Under the pieces are notes generated by a model that made no database searches, was not told where the DNA came from, and was given only the letters and a program-made list of their open reading frames with translations. The position numbers were made by a program, and so were the translations under genes. DNA of 11,616 bases from Deltaproteobacteria bacterium (lineage in GTDB: Bacteria; Desulfobacterota; DSM-4660; Desulfatiglandales; B25-G16): positions 2,655,813-2,667,428 of the forward strand of contig CP070752.1 in the NCBI GenBank assembly GCA_020348625.1, read 5' to 3'. Each line of letters begins with the position of its first letter. The first letter of the stretch is position 1. Below, one piece after another: positions 1 through 6,439 of the stretch.

Positions 1-1195
1 CGAAATCGCCTAAGCCCTTGAGCCATGAAAAGGTTGAGGGATTTAGGTCCGCCGAACCGCCCATAAGCTCTGGGATGCGCGGTGCGAGGGCCTGTAAAAG
101 GGTTTCGGAGGCCTTACGGGTTGCTATTCCCTTCTGGTCGGGCTGAAAGGCAGGGAGATCTTTTTCCCATCCCCGTGGGAGTTCGCCCGTTATTCTTCTC
201 TCGAATTCGGCAGCCGGCTCCGGGAAGGCCTGGGAATATCGCGAGAAGGCCGCCTCCCATTCACCTTGCCTGATTCTCCCATTAGAAACTGCCCTGCGAA
301 GATGTTCAAATGCGTCATCCGGTATCAAGAACTCCGGCTCGGTGGGCCAGTTCAGGTTCTTCTTAGCTGCCAAGACCTCATCTTGGCCGAGGGGGGAGCC
401 GTGGGCCGAAAAGGTTCCTTGCTTATTCGGAGAGCCGTAGCCGATGATCGTCCGCACGGAGACGAGGGAGGGTCGAGAAAGCTCATCTTTGGCAGTACTC
501 AACGCCGCATTGATAGCTTCGAGGTCATTACCGTCGTCCACCTGCTGTACATGCCAGCCATAGGCCTCGAACCGCTTTCGCACATCTTCCGTGAAGGTAA
601 GGGCGGTGGAGCCGGCCAGAGAGATGCGGTTGTCATCGAAAAGCACGATCAATTTACCCAGAGAGAGCATGCCTGCCAAGGAACAGGCCTCGGATGCCAC
701 CCCTTCCATAAGATCTCCATCACTGGCGATAACATAGGTGAAGTGATCGACAATGGTGTGCTTGGGTCGATTGAACCTTGCTGCAAGATGGGCCTCGGCG
801 AGCGCCATACCAACGGCATTGCTGATTCCCTGGCCGAGCGGGCCCGTCGTCACCTCTACTCCGGGAGTAATGTGGCTCTCCGGGTGGCCGGCCGTTTTGC
901 TGGCCCACTGCCGAAACGACTGTAGCTCGGAAAGCGGTAGATCATAACCCGTGAGATGCAGAAGGGCATATAACAGCATGGAGCCGTGTCCTGCTGAGAG
1001 GATAAAGCGATCGCGGTCCGGCCATTTCGGATCAGAGGGATTGTGCTTCAAATGTTGTGTCCACAGCACATAGGCCATGGGTGCTGCTCCCATAGGCATG
1101 CCGGGGTGACCTGAGTTTGCCTTTTGTACTGCATCTGCCGCTAGAAACCGGATGGTATTGATGCACTTTTGTTCGAGGGTACCAGAATCACTCAT
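1..1195 (-). CDS. tkt: Transketolase, N-terminal 398 residues (C-terminus off the left edge)
   Basis: Transketolase moves two-carbon ketol units between sugar phosphates in the non-oxidative pentose phosphate pathway, using thiamine diphosphate. The frame is open from ATG 1195 to the window edge, giving 398 of the usual 650-690 residues. Visible family marks are S-G-H-P-G at 28-32 (H30 matches the substrate-binding histidine of yeast and E. coli enzymes), a phosphate/proton-transfer patch A-G-H-P-E near 95, the thiamine-diphosphate/Mg motif D159-G160-D161 followed by L-M-E-G, and G-G-S-A-D-L near the end, which opens the pyrimidine-binding domain. The start is set by GAAGGAG eight bases upstream. 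That ribosome site abuts the stop of glucokinase (14-base gap), so the two are almost certainly co-transcribed. The catalytic glutamate and the C-terminal domain are not in the window. This is a full-length type enzyme, not the split N/C form, because the frame runs past the PP domain without a stop. Confidence 0.97.
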   Translation of the reverse strand, partial: MSDSGTLEQKCINTIRFLAADAVQKANSGHPGMPMGAAPMAYVLWTQHLKHNPSDPKWPDRDRFILSAGHGSMLLYALLHLTGYDLPLSELQSFRQWASKTAGHPESHITPGVEVTTGPLGQGISNAVGMALAEAHLAARFNRPKHTIVDHFTYVIASDGDLMEGVASEACSLAGMLSLGKLIVLFDDNRISLAGSTALTFTEDVRKRFEAYGWHVQQVDDGNDLEAINAALSTAKDELSRPSLVSVRTIIGYGSPNKQGTFSAHGSPLGQDEVLAAKKNLNWPTEPEFLIPDDAFEHLRRAVSNGRIRQGEWEAAFSRYSQAFPEPAAEFERRITGELPRGWEKDLPAFQPDQKGIATRKASETLLQALAPRIPELMGGSADLNPSTFSWLKGLGDF

Positions 1196-1209
1196 TCTAT
1201 TTTCTCCTT

Positions 1210-2214
1210 CTAGGTGCGTTGTGATTGCTGCAACAGTTCCAAGCCGTAATAAGCCGCCCCGATCAGTGCGATCTTGGGATTCATGATAACGTGCACCGGT
1301 ATACGAGACAGGAGTTCAGAAAAGCGCCCTTTACCCGTAAAACTCTCCATGAAATCCTTGTCTTCAAGTGCCGGGATGATGTGCGGCGGTATGCCTCCCC
1401 CTAGGTAAACCCCTCCGGTTGCGAGGACCTTGAGCGCCAGATTACCCGCCTCTGCTCCCAGCACTGATACGAAGAGTCGGATGGCAGCAATACAGAGTTC
1501 ACAGGGTCTTTCCTTATCCAGCGCAGCGTTGACGATCACAGGCGTAGGGTCATCCCCGGCTTTAAGCTGCTCGGCAAGCCAATCCTGCTCAACGGCATAT
1601 CCGCGGTCTTTAAGAAAGGCGTAAATGTTCGGCAGGCCTTGGCCGGAACAGATACGCTCATAGCTCACATGGCCGAATTTGTCATGAAGATATTGCAGGA
1701 GATCCAGCTCGATTGGACTGGTGGGACCAAAGTCGGCGTGCCCGCCTTCCGAGGCATGGGCCTGGTAGCGCGTACGGTTCCAAGTCAGAAATGCCTCCCC
1801 AAGACCCGTGCCTGGAGCAATGATGGCCAGAGTACCGCCGAGAATTGCCGCCCCCTCGTTCAGGGTATGGAGGTCTTCTGGACCCACTATCGGAACTCCG
1901 TATGCAATGGCCTCCAGATCGTTCAGGAGGCGGACGGAGTTAAGGTGCAGCGTTTTTCTGAGCTGTACCTCGTCGATTACCCAGGGGAGGTTGGTGGTCT
2001 TGGCCTGACCCTTAATGACCGGACCGGCAACGCCGAAGCTTGCGGAATCTACTGTCACGTCTGCCGAGTCGAGAAATTCCCGGGCCAGCGTTTCCAGGCT
2101 GGGGTATTCGGGGCTTGGGAAGGTGGATTCGACAAGCGGTTCTCGTGCCCCTTTCTCAGGTGAGTAAATTCCCAGATTCGTCTTGGTTGCACCGATATCG
2201 CCTGCAAGGAGCAT
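1210..2214 (-). CDS. glk: Glucokinase, E. coli Glk type
   Basis: Cytoplasmic ATP-dependent glucokinase that makes glucose 6-phosphate, feeding glycolysis and the pentose phosphate pathway served by the downstream transketolase. The protein (334 residues from the chosen start) opens with the nucleotide-binding strand [12 protein letters not shown]. It has N-D-L-E-A with D99 as the expected catalytic base, the G-T-G-L-G-E phosphate-binding turn at 135-140 and [10 protein letters not shown] at 155-164, the sugar-binding signature of the Glk family (Pfam glucokinase rather than the ROK family, which would show a zinc-binding Cys motif). An in-frame ATG at 2265 would add 17 residues, but they are polar, unlike the family, and lack a ribosome site. 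ATG 2214 has AAAGAAG about 7 bases upstream and puts the first beta strand at the N-terminus as in E. coli Glk. The stop is followed at once by the tkt ribosome site. Confidence 0.95.
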   Translation of the reverse strand: MLLAGDIGATKTNLGIYSPEKGAREPLVESTFPSPEYPSLETLAREFLDSADVTVDSASFGVAGPVIKGQAKTTNLPWVIDEVQLRKTLHLNSVRLLNDLEAIAYGVPIVGPEDLHTLNEGAAILGGTLAIIAPGTGLGEAFLTWNRTRYQAHASEGGHADFGPTSPIELDLLQYLHDKFGHVSYERICSGQGLPNIYAFLKDRGYAVEQDWLAEQLKAGDDPTPVIVNAALDKERPCELCIAAIRLFVSVLGAEAGNLALKVLATGGVYLGGGIPPHIIPALEDKDFMESFTGKGRFSELLSRIPVHVIMNPKIALIGAAYYGLELLQQSQRT

Positions 2215-2294
2215 AGTAGACTTCTTTCGATCTGATAGATGCCGACCGCCCTGGCTCTGTCTCATTCGCTTTGAGCTATCGAGCCGGCTTTCTC

Positions 2295-2322
2295 ATCCTT
2301 TGATCTTTTGGGTTTCTGTCAA
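2295..2322 (-). promoter_or_regulatory. Possible promoter for glk-tkt
   Basis: On the minus strand a perfect TTGACA (2317-2322) is followed after 16 bases by AAGGAT (2295-2300), a poor match to TATAAT. It lies 80-110 bases before the glucokinase start and just after the end of arsS. The -35 match is exact but the -10 is weak, so this is only a candidate. Read-through from arsS into glk (136-base gap, no intrinsic terminator seen) is equally possible. Confidence 0.25.
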
Positions 2323-2343
2323 CTAACACGACGAGAGATTAAT

Positions 2344-2374
2344 CCTGACCTCAGGTTTCAATGGCACCGCTTCA
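2344..2374 (-). promoter_or_regulatory. Candidate bacterial SECIS element with its UGA codon
   Basis: Reading on the minus strand, UGA (2374-2372) is followed by a hairpin with stem CCUG (2355-2352), loop AGGU (2351-2348) and stem CAGG (2347-2344). Beyond an A-A mismatch the lower stem can add two A-U pairs. The loop guanines lie 22-23 bases after the UGA. In E. coli fdhF the loop AGGUCU has its guanines 19-20 bases after the UGA, and bacterial SECIS models require a G in the first two loop positions. The perfect stem is short (4 pairs), so the call leans on position, loop sequence and the protein-level argument given under arsS. Confidence 0.65.
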
Positions 2375-3364
2375 GGTGAAACCAAGCCCCGCTGTACAGG
2401 CATAGCAATGGTCTCCAACGGCAATAGAACTTCCGCACTCAGGTGAGCCAGACATCTCTGAAACAGTGATTTTCCTTCCCCCCATCAAAAGCCCATTGGC
2501 CAAATTAAAATCACAATCATAGAAATACCCTTCCCAGGAGACAGAGACGAGCGTTCGGCACATGACCCCCTCTACGGCGCAGGGGTTAAAGCTCGAAGCA
2601 AGTCTCTGCATGTACTGTTCGAAGTTTCCTGACTGTTGAAGCCACGCGAGAAACCTGCCCAAAGGGACGTTCGCGAAACTGAAGAGGTTGTTAAAACGGA
2701 TGTCCCACTTTTGTTCCAGAACTTTCCGAAACCGCGCCTCTGTTTGGGGCTGAGGGGGAGGAAGGAAGGCCCCGGTGGGGTTTGATACAAGATCGAGTTC
2801 AAGGTCCGTACCATCCTGCCCATAACCTAATGCATTGAGCCTCTGCAGGGTGTCGATACTGGTCCGGAAGATGTCTTTGCCTCGCTGGGAGTCGGTCTGA
2901 GATTCGTTGAGGGAAGGGAGTGATCCAACCACCACGACCCGGTGCTCTTTTAGTAGATCTATCAGATATGTCTTGCTGTTTTCATTCAGGGCGGACAGGT
3001 TAGAGCGAAGTAGTATTCTCGGGGCAATAGGAGACAGTCTCTTTATGAGTGTAGCGAGATTCGGGTTCAACTCAGGAGCTCCGCCGGTGATATCGATAGT
3101 CTCAAATTGACTTCGCCCTGCGTAGGAAACAACCGCTCGCGCGGTATCGAGGTCCATGATCTCCTTGCGGTTGGGCCCGGCGGCAAGATGGCAGTGCCGG
3201 CATGTCTGGTTGCAAAGTAAGCCGACGTTGATCTGAAGTGTTGTCGTTCGATCCCTCTTTAACGTAAGTCCATGTCTAAAAAGGTTTTCTCTGAACGGCT
3301 CTACAGTTAGGGAGCCTTGCTCCATGGCCTCATCGTTCCGTTGTGCTAATCGATTCGAAGGCAT
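2351..3364 (-). CDS. arsS: ArsS-type radical SAM protein, probable selenoprotein (UGA at 2372-2374 read as Sec)
   Basis: Member of the family called arsenosugar biosynthesis radical SAM protein ArsS: an N-terminal radical SAM domain plus a C-terminal Cys-rich domain. In cyanobacteria ArsS is linked to joining a 5'-deoxyadenosyl group to methylated arsenic; the role in bacteria without a nearby arsM is open, and none is seen here. C51-x3-C55-x2-C58 binds the SAM cluster, followed by H-L-A-A-G-P-N-R, G-G-A-P-E-L at 94-99, and the family block L-E-L-D-L-V-x-N-P-T-G-A-F-L-P-P-P-Q. The C-terminal domain has several cysteines, ending D-H-C-Y-A-C-T-A-G-L-G-F-T. A conventional reading stops there (330 residues, 2372-3364). 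Relatives continue with Cys-x-G-A; here the Cys position is TGA and the frame goes on S-G-A-I-E-T to TGA 2351-2353. I therefore extend the gene to 337 residues with Sec331. As I recall, part of this family is already known to use selenocysteine. GAGGGGAAG precedes ATG 3364. It lies 18 bases after the AhpD-like gene. Confidence 0.88.
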
Positions 3365-3382
3365 CTTCCCCTCTTTGCAGGT

Positions 3383-3718
3383 TTACATGGACAGCTTTTC
3401 GCCATGGTCCCGCATCTGGATGCCATGAATGAGCGAAGCACCTCCCCGGACGGCTGTTACCACATGAACTGCTTCTGTCATCTCAGCCAAACTGGAGCCT
3501 TTTTCAAGACAGGCCTGCGTGAAGGCATCGATGCAGTAAGGGCACTGTACCGTGTGAGCGACTGCCAGGGCTATGAGCGATTTTTCTCTTTCGGTGAGTT
3601 CGCCCTCTGTGAAAACCGCGTTGTAGTAATCAAAGAACTTCTCTGCCAGGGCTGATGCCTCTTTTCCAATTTCCTCAAACTTTCCAAGGTGTTCTGGTTT
3701 ATAATAGGTCTCAGTCAT
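3383..3718 (-). CDS. AhpD-like peroxidase partner of ArsS (carboxymuconolactone decarboxylase family)
   Basis: A 111-residue, all-helical AhpD/CMD-family protein of the kind named arsenosugar-biosynthesis-associated peroxidase-like. It carries the redox pair C59-P-Y-C62 in the context A-H-T-V-Q-C-P-Y-C-I-D-A-F-T. AhpD itself has C-x-x-C-x-x-x-H; here the histidine position is F66, so classical AhpD chemistry may be altered. H55 and H85 are other candidates for the proton relay. It is the first gene of a pair with arsS (18-base gap), and this pairing is a known hallmark of the family, suggesting a reductant or partner for the radical SAM protein's Cys/Sec tail (inference). ATG 3718 follows GAAGGGGAG at good spacing. 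A TATAAA-containing promoter candidate and a Fur-box-like sequence lie 105-145 bases upstream. The substrate is unknown. Confidence 0.9.
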   Translation of the reverse strand: MTETYYKPEHLGKFEEIGKEASALAEKFFDYYNAVFTEGELTEREKSLIALAVAHTVQCPYCIDAFTQACLEKGSSLAEMTEAVHVVTAVRGGASLIHGIQMRDHGEKLSM

Positions 3719-3822
3719 GACAATCTCCCCTTCTCAGATACTTTGACAAGAAAGGTTCCTCCTATATCCGCAAACGCATAACAAACCTAGTGTACTGTTT
3801 GTGCAAATACCTCTAATGATGC

Positions 3823-3852
3823 TTTATACAAAACCCATTTCAGACATTGAAA
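3823..3852 (-). promoter_or_regulatory. Possible promoter for the peroxidase-arsS pair
   Basis: On the minus strand TTTCAA (3847-3852) and TATAAA (3823-3828) are separated by 18 bases. The -10 differs from TATAAT at one position; the -35 is mediocre. It sits about 105 bases before the peroxidase start, in an intergenic region of about 240 bases, and overlaps the Fur-like box, which is the arrangement expected for repression. Confidence 0.4.
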
Positions 3853-3861
3853 GTCATTATC
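3843..3861 (-). promoter_or_regulatory. Fur-box-like site
   Basis: On the minus strand the 19 bases match the E. coli Fur consensus (GATAATGATAATCATTATC) at 14 of 19 positions, with the left half GATAATGA exact. It overlaps the -35 of the promoter candidate above. This would put the peroxidase-arsS pair, whose radical SAM enzyme needs iron-sulfur clusters, under iron or related metal control. No regulator gene lies in the window, so the assignment is only by sequence likeness. Confidence 0.4.
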
Positions 3862-3867
3862 AATTCG

Positions 3868-3957
3868 TCATTGGCGCAGGAAAGGCCCCTTAGGATTCTT
3901 TCTGTTCTGCTTTCCGTAACTCCTCATTTGTGATGCTTGTCTTCGAAGGCCACTCAT
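3868..3957 (-). CDS. Possible 29-residue basic peptide coupled to the CoA-binding gene
   Basis: The stop of the CoA-binding gene overlaps an ATG (TAATG), preceded by AGAGGAG at three-base spacing, the classic layout for translational coupling. The frame runs 29 codons (M-S-G-L-R-R-Q-A-S-Q...) and is very basic. I recognise no family. A different frame over the same stretch gives a helix-like tail ending E-E-L-R-K-A-E-Q-K-E-S, so which frame, if any, is used is unclear. It could be chance. Confidence 0.2.
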   Translation of the reverse strand: MSGLRRQASQMRSYGKQNRKNPKGPFLRQ

Positions 3958-4412
3958 TATCTCCTCTTCGCAAAGATCCTCTTAAATTCTTTTTGCATGC
4001 ATCGATCCTGAACAAAGGCTATCCACAGGTCCTCGGCTCTTCTTTGAGCTGCTCGATTCTTGATGCCTTCTTGAAGCCAGACCACAGCAATATCCCCTTT
4101 TTCTTTTCTTCTTAATGCCACCTCCTCCATAACGTCCGGCACCTGATCAGATGGTCGGAAGACCTGGAGGATGTCGATTCGCTCAAGGATCTCCATCAAA
4201 TGAGAATAACATTGTCGCCCGATAATTTCATCTGCATACGGGTTTATCGGAATAATGTCGAAGCCTTTCGTGGCGAGAAAAAGCGGGACGTAATGAGCAG
4301 GCTTCTCTGGATTCTGAGACATCCCATATACGGCAACTGTTCTGCATGTTTCAAGAACCTCGTGGATGAGTTCATCTGTTTCCATTCCACGCCATTGTGA
4401 GTCGTTTTTCAT
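3957..4412 (-). CDS. CoA-binding protein, YccU type
   Basis: A 151-residue single Rossmann domain of the CoA_binding_2 family (E. coli YccU/HcgI-like). These small proteins resemble the CoA-binding domain of succinyl-CoA synthetase alpha but lack its ligase part; their role is not established. Visible marks are the first strand and loop T-V-A-V-Y-G-M-S-Q-N-P-E-K-P-A at 25-39, I-I-P-I-N-P at 53-58, an acidic helix and then V-F-R-P-S at 84-88, V-V-W-L-Q-E-G-I at 110-117, and the closing V-Q-D-R-C-M-Q-K-E. The last nine residues go slightly past the usual family end. AGGAGG lies 17 bases before ATG 4412, farther than ideal; no better in-frame start is seen (the ATG at codon 10 has no site), so either the spacing is long or an unusual start is used. 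A perfect palindrome about 120 bases upstream may be its operator. Confidence 0.9.
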   Translation of the reverse strand: MKNDSQWRGMETDELIHEVLETCRTVAVYGMSQNPEKPAHYVPLFLATKGFDIIPINPYADEIIGRQCYSHLMEILERIDILQVFRPSDQVPDVMEEVALRRKEKGDIAVVWLQEGIKNRAAQRRAEDLWIAFVQDRCMQKEFKRIFAKRR

Positions 4413-4531
4413 GATACTAGATTGAAAAACCTCCTTTCTCTAAGCCATGAAAAGCCAAATTGTCGCTGTGACAACATGCGCCACTGGTCTATTCACATAC
4501 GTTGTGGGCAGTAACCTTGGCAGCTTATCAA

Positions 4532-4547
4532 AGTCTTAAATAAGACT
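4532..4547. promoter_or_regulatory. Perfect 7+2+7 palindrome, operator-like
   Basis: AGTCTTA-AA-TAAGACT, a perfect inverted repeat in the 224-base intergenic region before the CoA-binding gene. On the minus strand it lies between TTGCAG (-35-like) and GATAAG (-10-like), 16 bases apart, exactly where a dimeric repressor would block transcription. The promoter match is weak. No regulator is encoded nearby. I do not recognise the motif. Confidence 0.35.
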
Positions 4548-4636
4548 GCAAACAAAATGTCAGGACATACCCCTTTCTCCTCTGGTTCATCAGGGCTACG
4601 GGAACTTTCGTTCGTCTTCCCGAAGGAACCTGTGTG

Positions 4637-5200
4637 TCAGTTAGTTTTGGGATTTCGAGAAAGCGAATCTGACCTAGTTTTTTCCGCTATTATCCGTGCG
4701 ACAGCTCTTCTATTCTCCAGGATGCCTTCCTGATAGAGCAGACATCGAAAGTCACGAAACATGTCAAGTAGTTCGTTATGCTTCAGCAGATAGTCCGGAT
4801 TTTTTGGCCTGCCAAACCGGGCCTGGTCTATGGTAAAGGTTTCGTATACAACCATTCCCCCCTTTCTAAGACCGTTTTTGATCTGAGGTATCAGGGATCG
4901 CTGAAGGTATCTGAAGCAGATGATCACATCGTAGGCGCCTTTCTTAATGACATATTCACCTTCCAGGTCAGCAACTTCAGCTCTGATAGTGACTTCAGCT
5001 TTTCTCGCCTCCTCCAGGGCATCGCTTACTGCCTCAGCAGAGATGTCGACACCTTCTACTTCATAGCCTATCTTGGCAAGAAAGACCGCATTCAATCCTT
5101 TGCCCATGGCCACATCGAATGCTCGTCCTTTTGGTAAGAGCATTATGTTATCCTGCAAGAATTTCGCTGGCTCGAAGGTGTTTTCGTGACAATGGGGCAT
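4637..5200 (-). CDS. Class I SAM-dependent methyltransferase, TehB-like
   Basis: A 187-residue seven-strand methyltransferase domain. SAM-binding motif I reads F-D-V-A-M-G-K-G-L-N at 28-37, the variant typical of TehB-like proteins (usual form D-x-G-x-G-x-G, here A for the first G). Motif II is V-D-I-S at 51-54, whose aspartate D52 should hold the ribose. D-V-I-I-C-F at 91-96 is the post-motif strand, and G-G-M-V-V-Y-E-T-F-T at 114-123 is followed by R-F-G-R-P-K-N-P, common in this subfamily. TehB of E. coli methylates tellurium and selenium oxyanions; the substrate here is not known. It is not ArsM: the set of conserved arsenic-binding cysteines is absent. An upstream ATG at 5221 has no ribosome site, whereas ATG 5200 has GGAGG five bases before it, so I start there (M-P-H-C-H-E...). 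It follows wrbA by 106 bases on the same strand. Confidence 0.88.
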   Translation of the reverse strand: MPHCHENTFEPAKFLQDNIMLLPKGRAFDVAMGKGLNAVFLAKIGYEVEGVDISAEAVSDALEEARKAEVTIRAEVADLEGEYVIKKGAYDVIICFRYLQRSLIPQIKNGLRKGGMVVYETFTIDQARFGRPKNPDYLLKHNELLDMFRDFRCLLYQEGILENRRAVARIIAEKTRSDSLSRNPKTN

Positions 5201-5306
5201 GGAATCCTCCGCCAGAGACATAGGACCGCAAAAGGATGTTTCAAGAGCAGCCAGAGCAAGTGGCCGTGAGGGGAGTCGTCGTGATCGAATCCCCGTGCTA
5301 GAGCAT

Positions 5307-5921
5307 CTACTGCTTTGCCAGCCTCTTGGCTATTTCAGCAACGTGGCGTCCCTGGAAACGAGCCATGGCTAACTCGTTTTCGCTTGGCATGCGGCTTCCA
5401 TCAGTACCTGCAATCGTGGTGGCCCCATAGGGGCTGCCGCCGGTGATTTCATCTAAGGTCATCTGGCGAGCCTCTGAATATGGCAAGCCCACGACCACCA
5501 TTCCCTGGTGAAGCAAAGTACTATGGAAGCTGGTGAGTGTCGTCTCCTGCCCCCCGTGTTGCGTACCGGTAGAGGAGAACACGCTCCCCACCTTGCCGAC
5601 CAGGGCTCCCTTTGCCCAAAGCCCACCTGTCTGGTCCAAGAAATTTCGCATTTGCGCGCACATATTGCCGAAACGAGTCGGCGTACCGAAGATGATGGCA
5701 TCGGCATCAGCTAAATCACCTGGCTTTGCCGTAGGGATATGCGCAAACGCCTGCCGGGCCTTTTTTGCCCCAGATTCTTCTAATACACTGTCAGGCATGA
5801 GCTCTGCGACCTGTAGGATCTCGACCTCCGCCCCTTCAACCTGCCGAGCGCCTTCTGCTATTGCCTCAGCCATCCTATAGGTATGGCCATACATGCTGTA
5901 GAATACTATCTTGATTTTCAT
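5307..5921 (-). CDS. wrbA: NAD(P)H:quinone oxidoreductase WrbA
   Basis: A 204-residue flavodoxin-fold, FMN-dependent quinone reductase that carries out two-electron reduction of quinones in the cytoplasm, usually as a tetramer, protecting against redox stress. The FMN phosphate loop is S-M-Y-G-H-T-Y-R at 9-16; G-T-P-T-R-F-G-N-M at 79-87 and [12 protein letters not shown] at 115-126 are WrbA signatures contacting the flavin. The length equals the family norm (about 200). [12 protein letters not shown] and the end A-K-R-L-A are also typical. ATG 5921 has GGGGGAAG just upstream. A perfect palindrome 25 bases before the start may control it. The TehB-like methyltransferase downstream may belong to the same transcript. 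Confidence 0.97.
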   Translation of the reverse strand: MKIKIVFYSMYGHTYRMAEAIAEGARQVEGAEVEILQVAELMPDSVLEESGAKKARQAFAHIPTAKPGDLADADAIIFGTPTRFGNMCAQMRNFLDQTGGLWAKGALVGKVGSVFSSTGTQHGGQETTLTSFHSTLLHQGMVVVGLPYSEARQMTLDEITGGSPYGATTIAGTDGSRMPSENELAMARFQGRHVAEIAKRLAKQ

Positions 5922-5945
5922 TACTTCCCCCTATCTATTTGTCTC

Positions 5946-5961
5946 TATCGTCCAGACGATA
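5946..5961. promoter_or_regulatory. Perfect 7+2+7 palindrome upstream of wrbA
   Basis: TATCGTC-CA-GACGATA, a perfect inverted repeat ending 25 bases before the wrbA start codon. Its position and symmetry fit an operator for a dimeric regulator, possibly a redox or quinone sensor given the gene it precedes (inference). It has the same 7+2+7 layout as the palindrome at 4532-4547 but an unrelated sequence. I do not recognise a named box, and no convincing -10/-35 pair is visible here. Confidence 0.4.
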
Positions 5962-6439
5962 CCCTGCTGGTTAATCTTACCGGAGCCCCGTGTGGTGAAA
6001 CGTGACCCGATCGCTTATCACCAAGAGGTTGCGCATAAAAGCCATGTTTGTGGAGCGAGAAAGGAATGGCAAGCAGCAACAAGACCCCGGTACTTTGGTT
6101 GCCTGGCTATTTTAGTGCCGATTCCAGCGGTAGACTGCTGCTTTCAGTTGTTCGAATCACCGGAAACTAGATTGGATACAGGGCTCATGCGGTTTGGCTG
6201 CTGTGCCAAGAGATCCCCGAGGGAACATCACAGGTTATCTCATCCTCCTAAATCCAGTATAGAGGAAAGAAAATCGCGGGGTCAACGGGAAAACTGGCTG
6301 TGAGCATACAGTCTTGGTGAGAGCTGAAGGGAGACATGATTATAACCAGTCCGGCTTATGCCAGCCTGGGGCCGAGCGCGAGCGCCTTTTTCCAGAAAGA
6401 GCCGGCTGTGAGGACCATCAACCCCATGGCAAGAGAGGC
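5962..6439. other. Intergenic region with no convincing gene
   Basis: About 480 bases between the wrbA control region and the end of the EamA transporter. A plus-strand frame of 130 codons crosses it (5911-6303), but it starts inside wrbA antisense, has no ribosome site and matches nothing known. On the minus strand a short frame at 6356-6427 (23 residues, one hydrophobic stretch, M-G-L-M-V-L-T-A-G-S-F-W) follows the transporter in the same phase; it lacks a ribosome site. A T-loop-like GTTCGAATC near 6149 lacks a matching T-stem, so no tRNA is called. No intrinsic terminator (GC stem plus T run) is seen after the transporter. Confidence 0.5.

Noticed and set aside
266..925. Plus-strand 219-codon open frame
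   Set aside because: Lies antisense to transketolase, whose conserved motifs are clear in the minus frame.
4460..4474. TTGTC/GACAA inverted repeat in the leader of the CoA-binding gene
   Set aside because: Five-base arms only; too short to claim as an operator.
4599..4622. CGGGAA/TTCCCG inverted repeat with 12-base loop after the methyltransferase gene, possible terminator
   Set aside because: No T run follows on either strand; the overlapping CUUCGG tetraloop stem is only four pairs.
4637..5200. Methyltransferase as ArsM, completing an arsenosugar pathway with arsS
   Set aside because: The conserved cysteine set of ArsM is missing and motifs fit TehB-like enzymes instead.
6140..6170. T-loop-like GTTCGAATC suggesting a tRNA
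   Set aside because: The flanking bases do not pair into a T-stem and no acceptor or anticodon arms could be found.
5911..6303. Plus-strand 130-codon open frame upstream of wrbA
   Set aside because: It starts inside wrbA antisense, has no ribosome site, odd composition and no recognisable family; probably chance.
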